Assembly (NCBI GenBank): GCA_965222855.1
Contig: CBDCUL010000016.1
Location: forward strand, 1-54,020
Reading direction: 5' to 3'
Length of the DNA stretch: 54,020 nucleotides
DNA from: JABABV01 sp965222855
GTDB lineage: Bacteria; Bacillota_I; Bacilli_A; Mycoplasmatales; JABABV01
Position 1 is the stretch's first letter; each line of letters opens with the position of its first letter. A program made the position numbers and the translations under genes. Shown piece by piece: positions 29,280-38,722 of the stretch. Below the pieces are notes generated by a model. The model made no database searches and was not told the DNA's origin. It saw only the letters and a program-made list of their open reading frames with translations.

Positions 29280-29861
29280 TTAGATAATTTTGTCGAATAA
29301 ATTTAATTCTGTTTGGGCAGTATTGAAACTGGGAATTTCTGGGAGTGATTTTAAATCCATTAAATCAAAAGTATCCATAAAAGCATTAGTAACACTATAT
29401 AAAATTGGATTACCTGGAGTGTTACTCCGACCAACTTCTCTAATTAAATCACGCGCCACTAATTTACGTAAGATTGAATCACTAGCAACGCCACGAATAT
29501 GTTCAATTTGAATTCGAGTTACTGGTCTTTTGTAAGCAATAATTGCTAGTGTTTCTAAACTAGCTTGTGACATACGGCGCTTCCGAATATTACTTTGATG
29601 GAGTTTTTGATAAAAATCATGGTCAATTGATTTAGTTACAAATTTAAAAATATTACCTAATTTTTTGACAACCAAAGCATTACTGATGTTGCTATTGTAA
29701 TGTTGGACAAAACTAATTAGGAGTTTTTTAGCAGTTACTTTATTACAATTAAAAAGTGTTTGCACGATTTGTGCATCAATACCACTCTCGCCTTGTAAAA
29801 ATAAACTACCTTCAATAATTCGTAAGCAGTCAACTAATTTTACACTCGGTTTATTAATCAT
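29280..29861 (-). CDS. scpB: Segregation and condensation protein B
   Basis: A 193-residue ScpB: tandem winged helices that bind ScpA and the SMC complex. Recognisable: EGSLFLQGESGID, RRMSQASLETLAIIAYKRP, RIQIEHIRGVASDSILRKL, and GRSNTPGNPILYSVT. The start overlaps the end of scpA by eight bases (ATG within AAATGATTAA), typical of the scpA-scpB pair. Confidence 0.96.
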   Translation of the reverse strand: MINKPSVKLVDCLRIIEGSLFLQGESGIDAQIVQTLFNCNKVTAKKLLISFVQHYNSNISNALVVKKLGNIFKFVTKSIDHDFYQKLHQSNIRKRRMSQASLETLAIIAYKRPVTRIQIEHIRGVASDSILRKLVARDLIREVGRSNTPGNPILYSVTNAFMDTFDLMDLKSLPEIPSFNTAQTELNLFDKII

Positions 29862-30663
29862 TTAAAATCAACTCTTTTTTAATTTTTTGAAAATAAATAT
29901 CAGCAAAAATATCAGTTTGATAAATTGCTAAACGTTGTTTATTGACAAAATCTAGCAATATTAAAAAAGTCGTTGCATAATATTGTTTTGATTTAATAGT
30001 CATAAAATCATCTAAATGAATTAAAGTATGATCATCATAATCTAATAATTTAGCTTCTAAAGTATTGGTTAGATCAGCGATGGAAACTTTTGGTTTAACG
30101 ATAAAAGTTTCCATTGGTTGAAGATCACGTAATCTTAGGAGCATTCGCTCAATTGCTAAAGGTAATAAATTGGGATCAATCTTTAATAAAGGTTGCTTAA
30201 TTAAAGATTGATTTATAGGAATTATTTTTGCAATATCGCTTTGATCTTTCGTTAAAAATTTTTGTCTACTATGATAAAAATCATCTAGTTGTTGAGCAAC
30301 TTTTTTAAATTTTTCATAGTTGATTAAGCGCGCAATTAATTGACTCCGTTGATCTTCTTCTAAAGCGTCTTGATCAATATCAAGAATTGATTTTGGTAAT
30401 AAACTTTTTGATTTAATTTCAATTAAATAACTAGCCATAACTAGATACTCACTAGCTATTTCTAAATTCAATTCTTCAAAATCATGTAAATATTTTAAAT
30501 ATTGTTCCGTGATTTCGGCAACGTTAAGATCAATTATTGAAACTTTTTTCTCTTTTAAAGTAAACAATAATAGATCGAGTGGCCCTTCGAAATCACTTAA
30601 TTTAACAATGTAGGGGTTTTCACTAAAAAAATGATTTTTTAATTTAACATTTGGTTTCAGCAC
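29854..30663 (-). CDS. scpA: Segregation and condensation protein A
   Basis: A 269-residue kleisin that bridges the SMC heads. The N-terminal hallmark FEGPLDLLLFTLKEKKV, followed by DLNVAEITEQYLKYL and EYLVMASYLIEIKSKSLLP, is clear; the C-terminus has the winged-helix end. The start is a GTG at 30661-30663 after AAGGTGG. It is overlapped by scpB downstream and lies 21 bases after pdp. Confidence 0.96.
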   Translation of the reverse strand: MLKPNVKLKNHFFSENPYIVKLSDFEGPLDLLLFTLKEKKVSIIDLNVAEITEQYLKYLHDFEELNLEIASEYLVMASYLIEIKSKSLLPKSILDIDQDALEEDQRSQLIARLINYEKFKKVAQQLDDFYHSRQKFLTKDQSDIAKIIPINQSLIKQPLLKIDPNLLPLAIERMLLRLRDLQPMETFIVKPKVSIADLTNTLEAKLLDYDDHTLIHLDDFMTIKSKQYYATTFLILLDFVNKQRLAIYQTDIFADIYFQKIKKELILND

Positions 30664-30684
30664 AAATTAAACCACCTTTATTTT

Positions 30685-32043
30685 TTAATAGTTTTTTGAA
30701 TATAAAACATTATGAACGTTTTTTGGAAAACGTTTTTGCTCAGACATTGTTTTCTGAATTACAACAGCGCTGTAATAAGCATTATTTAAAGCAGTTTTTG
30801 ACATTGCGCCATTACTATATAATGTCGCAATTACATCACCTTTTTTAACAAGATGACCTTGATGCTTAATAATTTCAATTCCCGCACTATGATCAATTTC
30901 TCCGCCACCTAAGTTACGTGTTCCACCAAGCATCTCCACAACAATTCCGATATTTGATAAATTTTCAAAATCAATAAAACCATCATTATTAGCAACGATG
31001 TTTAATTTATTTTTAGCTGCAATAAATTGTTTAGGATCTTCAACTCAACTTCCTTCTTGAGCAATAATAATTTCTTTAAATGCTGCAAGTGCTGCACCAC
31101 TGCTAATTACTTGATCAATTAATTGATGAGCAATAGTGTCATCTTTAGCAATTCCGGCTTCAATTAAAGCAATGCTCACAAATTTATAAACTAGTTCTTT
31201 CAAGTTAGGATTAATCTCCCCTTGATTACTTAAAAACATAATTGTTTCATAAACTTCTAAATCATTACCAATGAAATTACCTAAAGGAATATCCATGTTT
31301 GAAACAACAGCAATAAAATTACGGTTTCATTCTTTAGCGATCTTTAACATACGACCTGCTAATTCAGTTGAAATTTCAGCAACTGATAAATGGTTTAATA
31401 AAGACCCGCTACCAGTTTTAATATCTAAAATAACTAGGTCAGTATTGAAAACTAATTTTTTTGACATAATTGATGGCACAATTAAAAACGGTGAAGACAC
31501 GACCCCTATTTCATCACGTAGCGTATAAATTTTCTTTTCCGTTTTTAATAAATTAGCATTTGATTCCATAATTACACTATGGTTATTTTTTAAGATTTCC
31601 ATTGCTTCATCATGATTAAAATTTGTTCTAAAATTTTTAAAAGATTCTAATTTATCAATTGTTCCACCACTATGACCAAGAGCGCGTCCTGAAATTTTCA
31701 TTAAATATAATTTCGGAAACGCTTTTAGAATTGGGGCAAAAATTAAAGAAATTTTGTCACCAATTCCGCCAGTAGAATGTTTATCAACGATAAAAGCGTT
31801 TGCTAAATTACCATCTTTATGTAAATCAATACGATCTTTTTGATCGATAACTGCATTAGTAAAGTCTAATACTTCACGATCATTACAACCGTTAATATAA
31901 ATACTAGTTACGATTGCTGCCATTTGTGAATCACTAATTAAGTTATCACGATAACTATGAACAATAAACTTGATTTCCTCAGTAGTGAATGATTCTTTAT
32001 CTAGTTTTTTACTTAAAATATCTTTAATGTTTAAGTATGACAT
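30685..32043 (-). CDS. pdp: Pyrimidine-nucleoside phosphorylase
   Basis: This enzyme splits uridine, thymidine and deoxyuridine to base and (deoxy)ribose-1-phosphate in nucleoside salvage. 452 residues, slightly longer than the usual 430-440. Motifs: DKHSTGGIGDKISLIFAP (glycosyl transferase family signature), KISGRALGHSGGTIDKLES, LDIKTGSGS, and the C-terminal beta domain (VKKGDVIATLYSN). Uninterrupted across internal TGA codons. Start ATG after AAGGAGAATT. Member of the acpS-plsC-pdp-scpAB-rluB run. Confidence 0.96.
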
Positions 32044-32066
32044 AATATTTTTTAATTCTCCTTGAG

Positions 32067-32804
32067 TTATTGATGTTTAGCAATTAATTGCTTCATCTTG
32101 CTGCTGACTAATTCACATAATTCATTTGAATTTAAATTTTCAATCATTTTAAACGGAATTTCTTGACCATAAACTAATTTTACAATGATTTTCTTTTTCC
32201 GTTTAAAATCTCATATTGAACGATTATTAATAAATACTGCTGGAACAATTGGCAACTTGTTTCAAGTTGCCAATTTTAACGCACCTGGTTTTAATTCTAA
32301 TAAAGGTTTATCTGTTTTGTTACGAGTTCCTTCAGGAAAAATAACAATTGATAAATTTTCTTGATGACTTAATTTAGCAACATTTCTAAATATATTAATA
32401 CTTTGACGTAAATTAGCACGTTCGATTAAAAAAATTGATCTCGTTAAACGAATAAAATTACGAAAAATATAATTTTTATTCAATTCTTGTTTAGCAATAT
32501 AAATAAATGGTTTTTGATTCATTTGTTTTGATGGCGTGTTAGTTAATGCATTAATCATTAATGTTGAATCAGCATAGCTACGATGACTAACAGCGATTAA
32601 TTGCGGATTAATAGTTATGTTATTAATACCTTTAACTTGAAAATCAATATTGTAAGCTCAACGTACTAGTTTAGCTGGTTTCTTCATATAATGATAGTAA
32701 CTATAATTAAGACTTTTCTTCGCTAGACGTTTGCGAAATAAACTCAAATAAGTTGCCCAACATCATAAAATAATGACAATTAATATTAAACGTATTTTTT
32801 TCAT
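32067..32804 (-). CDS. plsC: 1-acyl-sn-glycerol-3-phosphate acyltransferase
   Basis: This adds the second acyl chain to make phosphatidic acid. 245 residues. N-terminal membrane segment (about 3-22); the acyltransferase motif H-x4-D is SHRSYAD (about residue 83), and the substrate motif is IFPEGTRNKTDK. A TGA-encoded Trp is followed directly by TGT TGG in the anchor. The gene sits between acpS and pdp; AcpS activates the acyl carrier protein encoded at 11873. Confidence 0.94.
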
Positions 32805-32830
32805 AAATTAACCTTTTTGCTTTCTGAAAT

Positions 32831-33145
32831 TTAATTAATTTTTAAGACGACCGCGACAACGTGGTCTTGACTATGACTAATTGAAATAGTATAGTTATTT
32901 AATAATTGATCGTTAATAATTAATAATTGATTTAAATATGTGATCTTGGAAAATGATATGTTGTTTTGTGATGCTTTAAAATAAGCTTCTTTAATAGCAA
33001 AACGACTAGCAACAAATTCTAACAAAGCTAACTCGCTTAAAGATTGTGCGTGTTGTAATTCAGCTGCGCTTAAAATTTTTAGTTTAAAGCGATTAAGGTT
33101 TTTTTCAAAACGCTTAATCGCAATTAAATCAATCCCAATTTGCAT
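32831..33145 (-). CDS. acpS: Holo-[acyl-carrier-protein] synthase
   Basis: This transfers phosphopantetheine from CoA to the Ser of ACP. 104 residues. Conserved QIGIDLIAIKRFE (metal-binding Asp) and FVASRFAIKEAYFKA (Glu, Lys) are present, with SISHSQDHVVAVV near the end. The start follows GGAAGTGAGAT. First gene of the operon running to rluB. Confidence 0.96.
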   Translation of the reverse strand: MQIGIDLIAIKRFEKNLNRFKLKILSAAELQHAQSLSELALLEFVASRFAIKEAYFKASQNNISFSKITYLNQLLIINDQLLNNYTISISHSQDHVVAVVLKIN

Positions 33146-33270
33146 TATCTCACTTCCAACTTTCTAATATTTTATTAACAACACTACAATTATATATTAT
33201 TATTACTTTAATTTCTATTATATATTATAATATAATATAGATTTATTAAAATCATCAAGGAGTTTTATTT

Positions 33271-34170
33271 GTGAATCATATTGAAATTTTAACACAACTA
33301 GAAATTAAGCACCTAATTGCTCAATATAAAAAATGAGAAATCAGTAATTCTAGTGATCATATTATTTTTTGCGCCCGTCATGACGATGTTACTATTACAA
33401 TTTATAAAAGTAATAAAGTTATGTGACAAGGTAAAAATATTAATCGCCCGACAGTTAAGAAAGCACCAGAACGCAAAACCGCTCAGAACTATCATAATAA
33501 TGCCAATAGCGAGTTAATTTCTATTTCAGCGATTGGTAGTGATGAAGTTGGGGTTGGCGATTATTTCGGGCCTCTAATTGCTTGTGCTTGTTTTGTACCT
33601 GTTAAAGATATTGAAGAATTGAAAAGTTGAGGCGTGAAAGACTCTAAGCTACTTAGTTATGACCAAATTATGAAATTAGCACCCCGCCTAATTAAATCAA
33701 CTAAATTTGCAGTTGCTGTATTAGGTAATAGCGAATATAATCATTTGATTTCAACTAAGTGAAACGGTAATGAATTAAAAACATTATTACATATTCAAGT
33801 AATCAATAAATTGATTAATCAAAAATTATCACAAGATATTGTGATAATTGATAAGTATAGTAGTATTAAAATGTTTCAAAAATATGTCCAAAAAGTAGCT
33901 GAAATTAAAAAAATTAATTTTAAACCAAAAAGTTTAATGTATATTGAAAAAGCCGAAAGTAAACATATAGCAGTTAGTGCTGCCTCAATTATTGCACGTT
34001 ATTATTTTCTTAATCTGATGAATGATATGAGTAAAGTACTACAAATAAAAATTCCGCTAGGCGCTAGTCATCGCGTTGATCGGATTGCTACTTTAGTGAA
34101 AAAAAAACACGGTGTCAAAGAATTGCAAAAATATGTTAAATGACATTTTGCCAATAGTCGCAGAATTTAG
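33271..34170 (+). CDS. rnhC: Ribonuclease HIII
   Basis: This degrades the RNA strand of RNA-DNA hybrids. 299 residues. The N-terminal TBP-like substrate-binding domain (about 1-95) and the catalytic domain with GSDEVGVGDYFGPLI (Asp-Glu), VKDSKLLS, VIIDKYSS, and the AAESxA-like region SKHIAVSAASIIAR identify HIII rather than HII. The start is GTG, nine bases after AAGGAG. The last gene half is rich in Lys. The next gene begins 10 bases after its stop with GGAG overlapping. Confidence 0.94.
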
Positions 34171-34180
34171 GAGATAAATT

Positions 34181-34663
34181 ATGAAAAAAGAATTATTGTT
34201 TGCAATGCAGCAACAAATCAAACATGAATATATGAATGCTTTTGCTTATTTAGATATGGCAAGTCAAGCAACGAAGATGGGTTATTTTGGTTATGCTAAA
34301 TGGTTATTTTGACAATATCGTGAAGAAATCACACATGCTGAAAAAACAATCAATTTCTTAATGAATCGTCATTTAGAAGTCGATGTCCGTTCTTTAGAAA
34401 TTGATTTTCATTTCAAAACGTATAAAGATCCATTAGAGATTGCCGAAAGCGCCTTTGAGCACGAATGTTTAGTAACTAAGTTGATTAACTCAACTTATGA
34501 ATTAGCAATCACTACGAAGTCTTATTTAGCATCAGAACTATATGAATGATTTGTGAAAGAACAAATCGAAGAAGAACAAATGACAAGACGATTAGTTAAA
34601 AGATTTAAAAATTCGAAAAATTGAATCTTATTAGATAAAGAATTAGGTAATCGTAAATATTAA
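34181..34663 (+). CDS. ftnA: Ferritin (non-haem, bacterial FtnA type)
   Basis: A 160-residue iron-storage protein that forms 24-mers. Ferroxidase ligands can be placed: Glu in HEYMNAFAYL, Glu and His in EEITHAEK, Glu in ESAFEHE, and Glu/Gln in EQIEEEQ. The start follows AGGAG. It is probably cotranscribed with rnhC and ended by the hairpin at 34677-34712. One Trp is encoded by TGG (AAATGG), the others by TGA. Confidence 0.93.
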
Positions 34664-34676
34664 ATCAGAACTAAAA

Positions 34677-34712
34677 ATAAACAACTTTTTATTGTAAAAA
34701 GTTGTTTATTAA
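34677..34712. terminator. Terminator after ferritin
   Basis: AATAAACAACTTTTT pairs with AAAAAGTTGTTTATT, a very stable hairpin between ferritin (+) and the tRNA-Leu gene (-); the T tail is short. Confidence 0.75.
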
Positions 34713-34736
34713 TAGATAATGATGTTGTTATACAAA

Positions 34737-34822
34737 TGGTACTTGTAGCCGGGCTCGAACCGGCACGAGATAACTCTCGGTAGATTTTGAGTCTACTGCG
34801 TCTACCATTCCGCCATACAAGC
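34737..34822 (-). tRNA. trnL: tRNA-Leu, anticodon CAA
   Basis: An 86-nt class II tRNA with a long variable arm (CGAGAGTTATCTCG), acceptor GCTTGTA/TACAAGT, encoded CCA, anticodon stem GTAGA/TCTAC around CTCAAAA, giving anticodon CAA for UUG codons. The T arm CCGGTTCGAGCCCGG is standard. Confidence 0.95.
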
Positions 34823-34932
34823 ATATAACTTAAACATTATAGCATAAATATTATTTTTTTAATTTAATGTTGAACTTCGAAAATTTAATATATAATATAG
34901 AAACATAAATATTATTTAAGGAGAGAAATAAA

Positions 34933-35349
34933 TTGCAAAAACCTAATGATGATCAAAATCAAATCAACAAAGCATATTCAATCATTAATAAATTTTACAA
35001 TGATCTAGTAATCGCCAATAAAGATCAGAGTAAACTAGACATTTGTTATAAATACGCTTTTACATGTTCAGCTGATTTATCACAAATTGTTAAAACCAAT
35101 TACAATTTAGTAAATGATAGTATTGAATTAATGATCGCTATTATCAAAGAATTCAGAATGGCAGTATTACTACCATTTTTAGCCCATTACGAAGAATTGT
35201 TCCTACCTTTATTAAAAAGTGACGTGGAATTCAAAAACATTATTAATGATTGCTATGACCATAATGTTGAAGATTATCAAAAATGAGTCATTGAAATTAT
35301 GAAAAGCACTGCCCAAGTCACAACACAATTATTAAAATTAAATCATTAA
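34933..35349 (+). CDS. Hypothetical protein, TTG start
   Basis: A 138-residue, mostly helical, slightly acidic protein with no recognisable motif, no membrane segment and no signal peptide. The TTG at 34933-34935 is preceded by AAGGAGAG at a suitable distance and no ATG is available near the front. It ends 15 bases before a bidirectional terminator. A helical-bundle metal or carrier protein is conceivable beside ferritin, but there is no evidence for it. Confidence 0.72.
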
Positions 35350-35362
35350 AATTACAATAATA

Positions 35363-35410
35363 AAAAAATAACAACTTTGTTTAATCAACAAATAGTTGTT
35401 ATTTTTTTTA
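35363..35410. terminator. Bidirectional terminator between the hypothetical gene and rluD
   Basis: AAAATAACAACT pairs with AGTTGTTATTTT with an inner TTTG/CAAA stem; A and T runs on either side serve both converging genes. Confidence 0.8.
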
Positions 35411-35420
35411 CGGCAATTTA

Positions 35421-36416
35421 TTAACTAATTAATAACTCTTCACGTAATTGATCTAATTTAATTTTAAACTTGGCAGGTAATTCTGCTTTTAAAATTAAAT
35501 GTTCTTGGGTTAATGGATGAATAAATTCTAGCTTATAAGCGTGGAGATATTGCCCGAATTCTTGATCACGCTGTTTTCTATGTCCGTATTGTAAATCACC
35601 ATAAACAGGGTGCTTAAAATGCTTGAAATGGACTCTAATTTGATGAGTTCGCCCTGTTTCTAGCATACATTCGATTAAAGTATTGTGTAAGAAACGTTCT
35701 TTAACGATGAAGTTTGTGATTGAACGTTTTCCTTCTTCAATAACGGCCATCTTTTTACGATTGACTGGACTACGCGCTATTGGCAGTTCAATTTTTCCTT
35801 TATCGTATTGGACAACACCAACAACTAATGCTAAATAGTGACGCTGAATTTCATGCTTACGAATCATTTCGCTTAACAATGCATGAATTTTTTTAGTTTT
35901 AGCAACAACTAATAGTCCAGTAGTGTCCTTGTCAATTCGATGGACAATCCCAGGACGTAAATTAGTTTCAGTAACTACTAAATCTTTGAAACGATAAATT
36001 AAAGCGTTAACTAATGTTCCTTGAAAATGACCAGGTGCAGGATGAACTACCATCCCACTAGGTTTATTAACGACTAATAAATGGGCGTCTTCATACACAA
36101 TGTCAAGTGGAATATCTTGGCCAATGATTTTTGAAACATCAATATTATTAACGTTAAATTCTTTCATTGTAACAACATCTTTAATTGTGACACGATAACC
36201 AGTTTTAATCACTGGATGATGATTAACGAAAACTAAATTATGTTTAATGGCTTTTTGAATTTGCGATCTAGTAAATTCTGAAAGCAGTGCTTGTTCGCTT
36301 AAAAATTTATCTAAGCGGACATTATCTGATGTCGCATTTACTACAAAACGATATTGATAATCATTTTTATTATGATCTTGAATCGGTCTTTTTTCATTAT
36401 CTAAAAAATTTATCAT
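35421..36416 (-). CDS. rluD: Pseudouridine synthase RluD family
   Basis: A 331-residue enzyme making pseudouridines in 23S rRNA. N-terminal S4 domain (RLDKFLSEQ, then FVNHHPVIKTGYRV), catalytic HRIDKDTTGLLVVAK (Asp), and LETGRTHQIRVHF plus HAYKLEFIHPLT near the end. The start overlaps the lspA stop (TAATG), the typical lspA-rluD arrangement. Confidence 0.95.
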   Translation of the reverse strand: MINFLDNEKRPIQDHNKNDYQYRFVVNATSDNVRLDKFLSEQALLSEFTRSQIQKAIKHNLVFVNHHPVIKTGYRVTIKDVVTMKEFNVNNIDVSKIIGQDIPLDIVYEDAHLLVVNKPSGMVVHPAPGHFQGTLVNALIYRFKDLVVTETNLRPGIVHRIDKDTTGLLVVAKTKKIHALLSEMIRKHEIQRHYLALVVGVVQYDKGKIELPIARSPVNRKKMAVIEEGKRSITNFIVKERFLHNTLIECMLETGRTHQIRVHFKHFKHPVYGDLQYGHRKQRDQEFGQYLHAYKLEFIHPLTQEHLILKAELPAKFKIKLDQLREELLIS

Positions 36417-37108
36417 TATTTTAAGTCCTTATTTTTTTGCTGACGTAGCGATGATACATTTAATTTACGAGTTTGTTCTTTTAGAATCCGGTGTTCAGCT
36501 TTATGAATCATTTTATCTAAATGGGCCGGTCCGGATTTTTGATGTTCAAAATGGTCAAGTTGGTTAACAACTTTTAATTCAGCACTTTCAATGAAGACGA
36601 ATTCATCGTGTGTGTCAAAAATGCGCTCTTCACTATTAAATAGGAGAATTCCTAAAATAACAACCGCCGCGCCAACACAAACACAACTATCAGCAATGTT
36701 GAAAATGCCGGGAAAAGTTCAACCAAATAAATTTAATTGAATAAAATCAGTTACTTTTCCCGATGCAATTCGTTCAATACAATTACTTAAAGCACCAGCT
36801 GACATTAATAATAAACCGATTGAAAAAAATGAAGTAATTAAATAAGCTGAAACTCAGAGTGATAAAATTACTAGAATAATTGCAATCGTATTAAAGATTA
36901 ATTGGTGACCTTGACCAGAACTAAAAGCAACTCCAGTATTAGTAATATATTGGAAAGAAATAAAATTACCAAGTATTTTGTGCGTCGTTATTGCATGGTT
37001 ATATAAGTAAGTTGAAATCGCTTTACTAAATTGATCAGCTAACAAAACACTAGTAAAAATAATAATTGGGTAAATAAATTTATGATAATTAATTTTAAAA
37101 TTTTTCAT
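36416..37108 (-). CDS. lspA: Prolipoprotein signal peptidase with C-terminal extension
   Basis: This aspartic protease cleaves lipoprotein signal peptides in the membrane. 230 residues, against a usual 150-180: four membrane helices in the first 160 residues and a charged tail of about 65. Catalytic Asp residues are in VTDFI and FNIADS; the ADQFSKA stretch and NTGVAFS are conserved. The normally conserved Asp before Arg (NxxDR) is Glu (SNCIERI). The start is chosen at MKNFK after AGGAGTTAC; an earlier in-frame ATG at 37169 overlaps the upstream ABC permease. It is next to rluD, as usual. Confidence 0.92.
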
Positions 37109-37130
37109 TTTTGTAACTCCTGTATTAGTA

Positions 37131-38000
37131 TTAGTTATTAAATTTAAAATATCATTTAGCACTGTAAGCAAAGATGATAAATGTTAAGCAGAGCGAAATA
37201 ATTTCAACAGCAATCATTCAAGGTTGATCATTAACACCCATTGATCAAGCATAGTGACCAGTTGTTGGATTGCTCATCCCTAAAGATAGCGCCAATAAAT
37301 TTCTAATTGCTCCAAACGGTAAGATATATAAGAAATCAATAATAATTTTAGCACCACCAGTATGCAGCGTTGGATTGATTTGATAAGGGTAATAAACACC
37401 TGCTAAAGTTAGTGCTAACATAAAGATAATTGTTGAAACCATTTGAATTGTTTTTGGATCATGACTAATTGAAGCAAAAAATCAACATAATGGCATAAAA
37501 GCAATTGAAGCAAGCATCATCACAAAGAAGAAGAATAATAGATGAAGTATTGCTTGACCAGTTGAAATATGAGTAACTATATTGGCACTTTGTAAAAAGC
37601 CAACACCTTGTTGGATAATTAAAATAATAATTAATGAGATAAAAATTGTTATTCAAGTAATTAATAAGAAAACAAATGAGATTGCGCCTAAGACAATTCT
37701 TTCACGATATCCAGCAATTTTAAATTGGACAAATGAATTGGAAATCCGTAAATTTGCAATCACACCCGGACCAACATTAACAGTAATCATAAACATTGAA
37801 AGCAAAACACCGATTAAGAAAAATGATACTTGAGTTGTTGGTTGTTTAACGACACACGTCATTAAAACGGTGATCGCAATTGGTACTAACATCGTTCAAA
37901 ACATCATTGCGCGCGAACGCAACAACCAAGTAATAAAGAATTTCACAATATTTTTAAAATCAACGAAATTATTTTGTTTATTAATTTCAAAGTTTTGCAT
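37131..38000 (-). CDS. ABC transporter permease, probably ABC-2 type
   Basis: This 289-residue protein has six probable membrane helices (starting about 40, 70, 125, 165, 205 and 260), like ABC-2 exporter permeases (drug, lipid or bacteriocin export). Its start overlaps the stop of the ATPase gene by one base (TAATG). Substrate is unknown. The pair is inserted between ileS and lspA, which adjoin directly in many relatives. Confidence 0.82.
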
Positions 38001-38698
38001 TATTGGTACAACTCCTTATAGTAATGAATAATTTTTTTGTATTTCTTTTTAATATCTTTCATTAAGATATTATCAATTATTTCACCATCACGAATGAAAA
38101 TTAAACGGTCACAAATTTCTTCTAATTCTTCTAAATAATGACTCGTAATAATAATACTACGTTTTTGTAATTTTCATTCTTTTAGAAAATCAATTACATC
38201 TAATTTTGATAAAGGATCTAAATTAGATGTGATTTCATCTAGAATTAATGTTTCGGGATGTTTGGCGATTGCTAATAACAGATCAATTTTTTGACGCTGT
38301 CCTTTAGAATATTGATCAAAATATTTATCAAGAGTATCAATTTTTAACATTTTTTGATTTTGGCTAATTCAATCTCAATTAGTATTAAACTTCGTTGTAA
38401 TATTAATTAATTCTTTAATTTTAGTTTTTGAACTATAGCTAGTATCTTGTAATTGCACGCCAATATTGCGATAAACTGTGTAAAAATCACCATATTTCCA
38501 CGTTAATTTACCACTTTTAATTGGTAATAAATCAAGAATTGTTTTAATAATTGTTGTTTTACCATGACCATTTGGTCCAACAATTCCCAAAGCTTGACCT
38601 TCTTCTAAATAAAAACTAAGATTTTTTAATTGGAATTTTTTATCATTACGAGCTGTTTTATATTCAGCACAAGTGTCATTTAATTCGATAATTTTCAT
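38000..38698 (-). CDS. ABC transporter ATP-binding protein
   Basis: This 232-residue ATPase subunit has Walker A GPNGHGKTT (about residues 42-50), Q-loop IGVQLQDTSY, a divergent signature YSKGQRQK in place of LSGGQ, Walker B LILDEIT, and the switch His in SHYLEEL. The D-loop reads SNLDPLS. It drives the permease encoded by the following gene. ATG follows AAAGGAG. Confidence 0.92.
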
Positions 38699-38722
38699 AT
38701 TTATTTATTTAAACTCCTTTAT

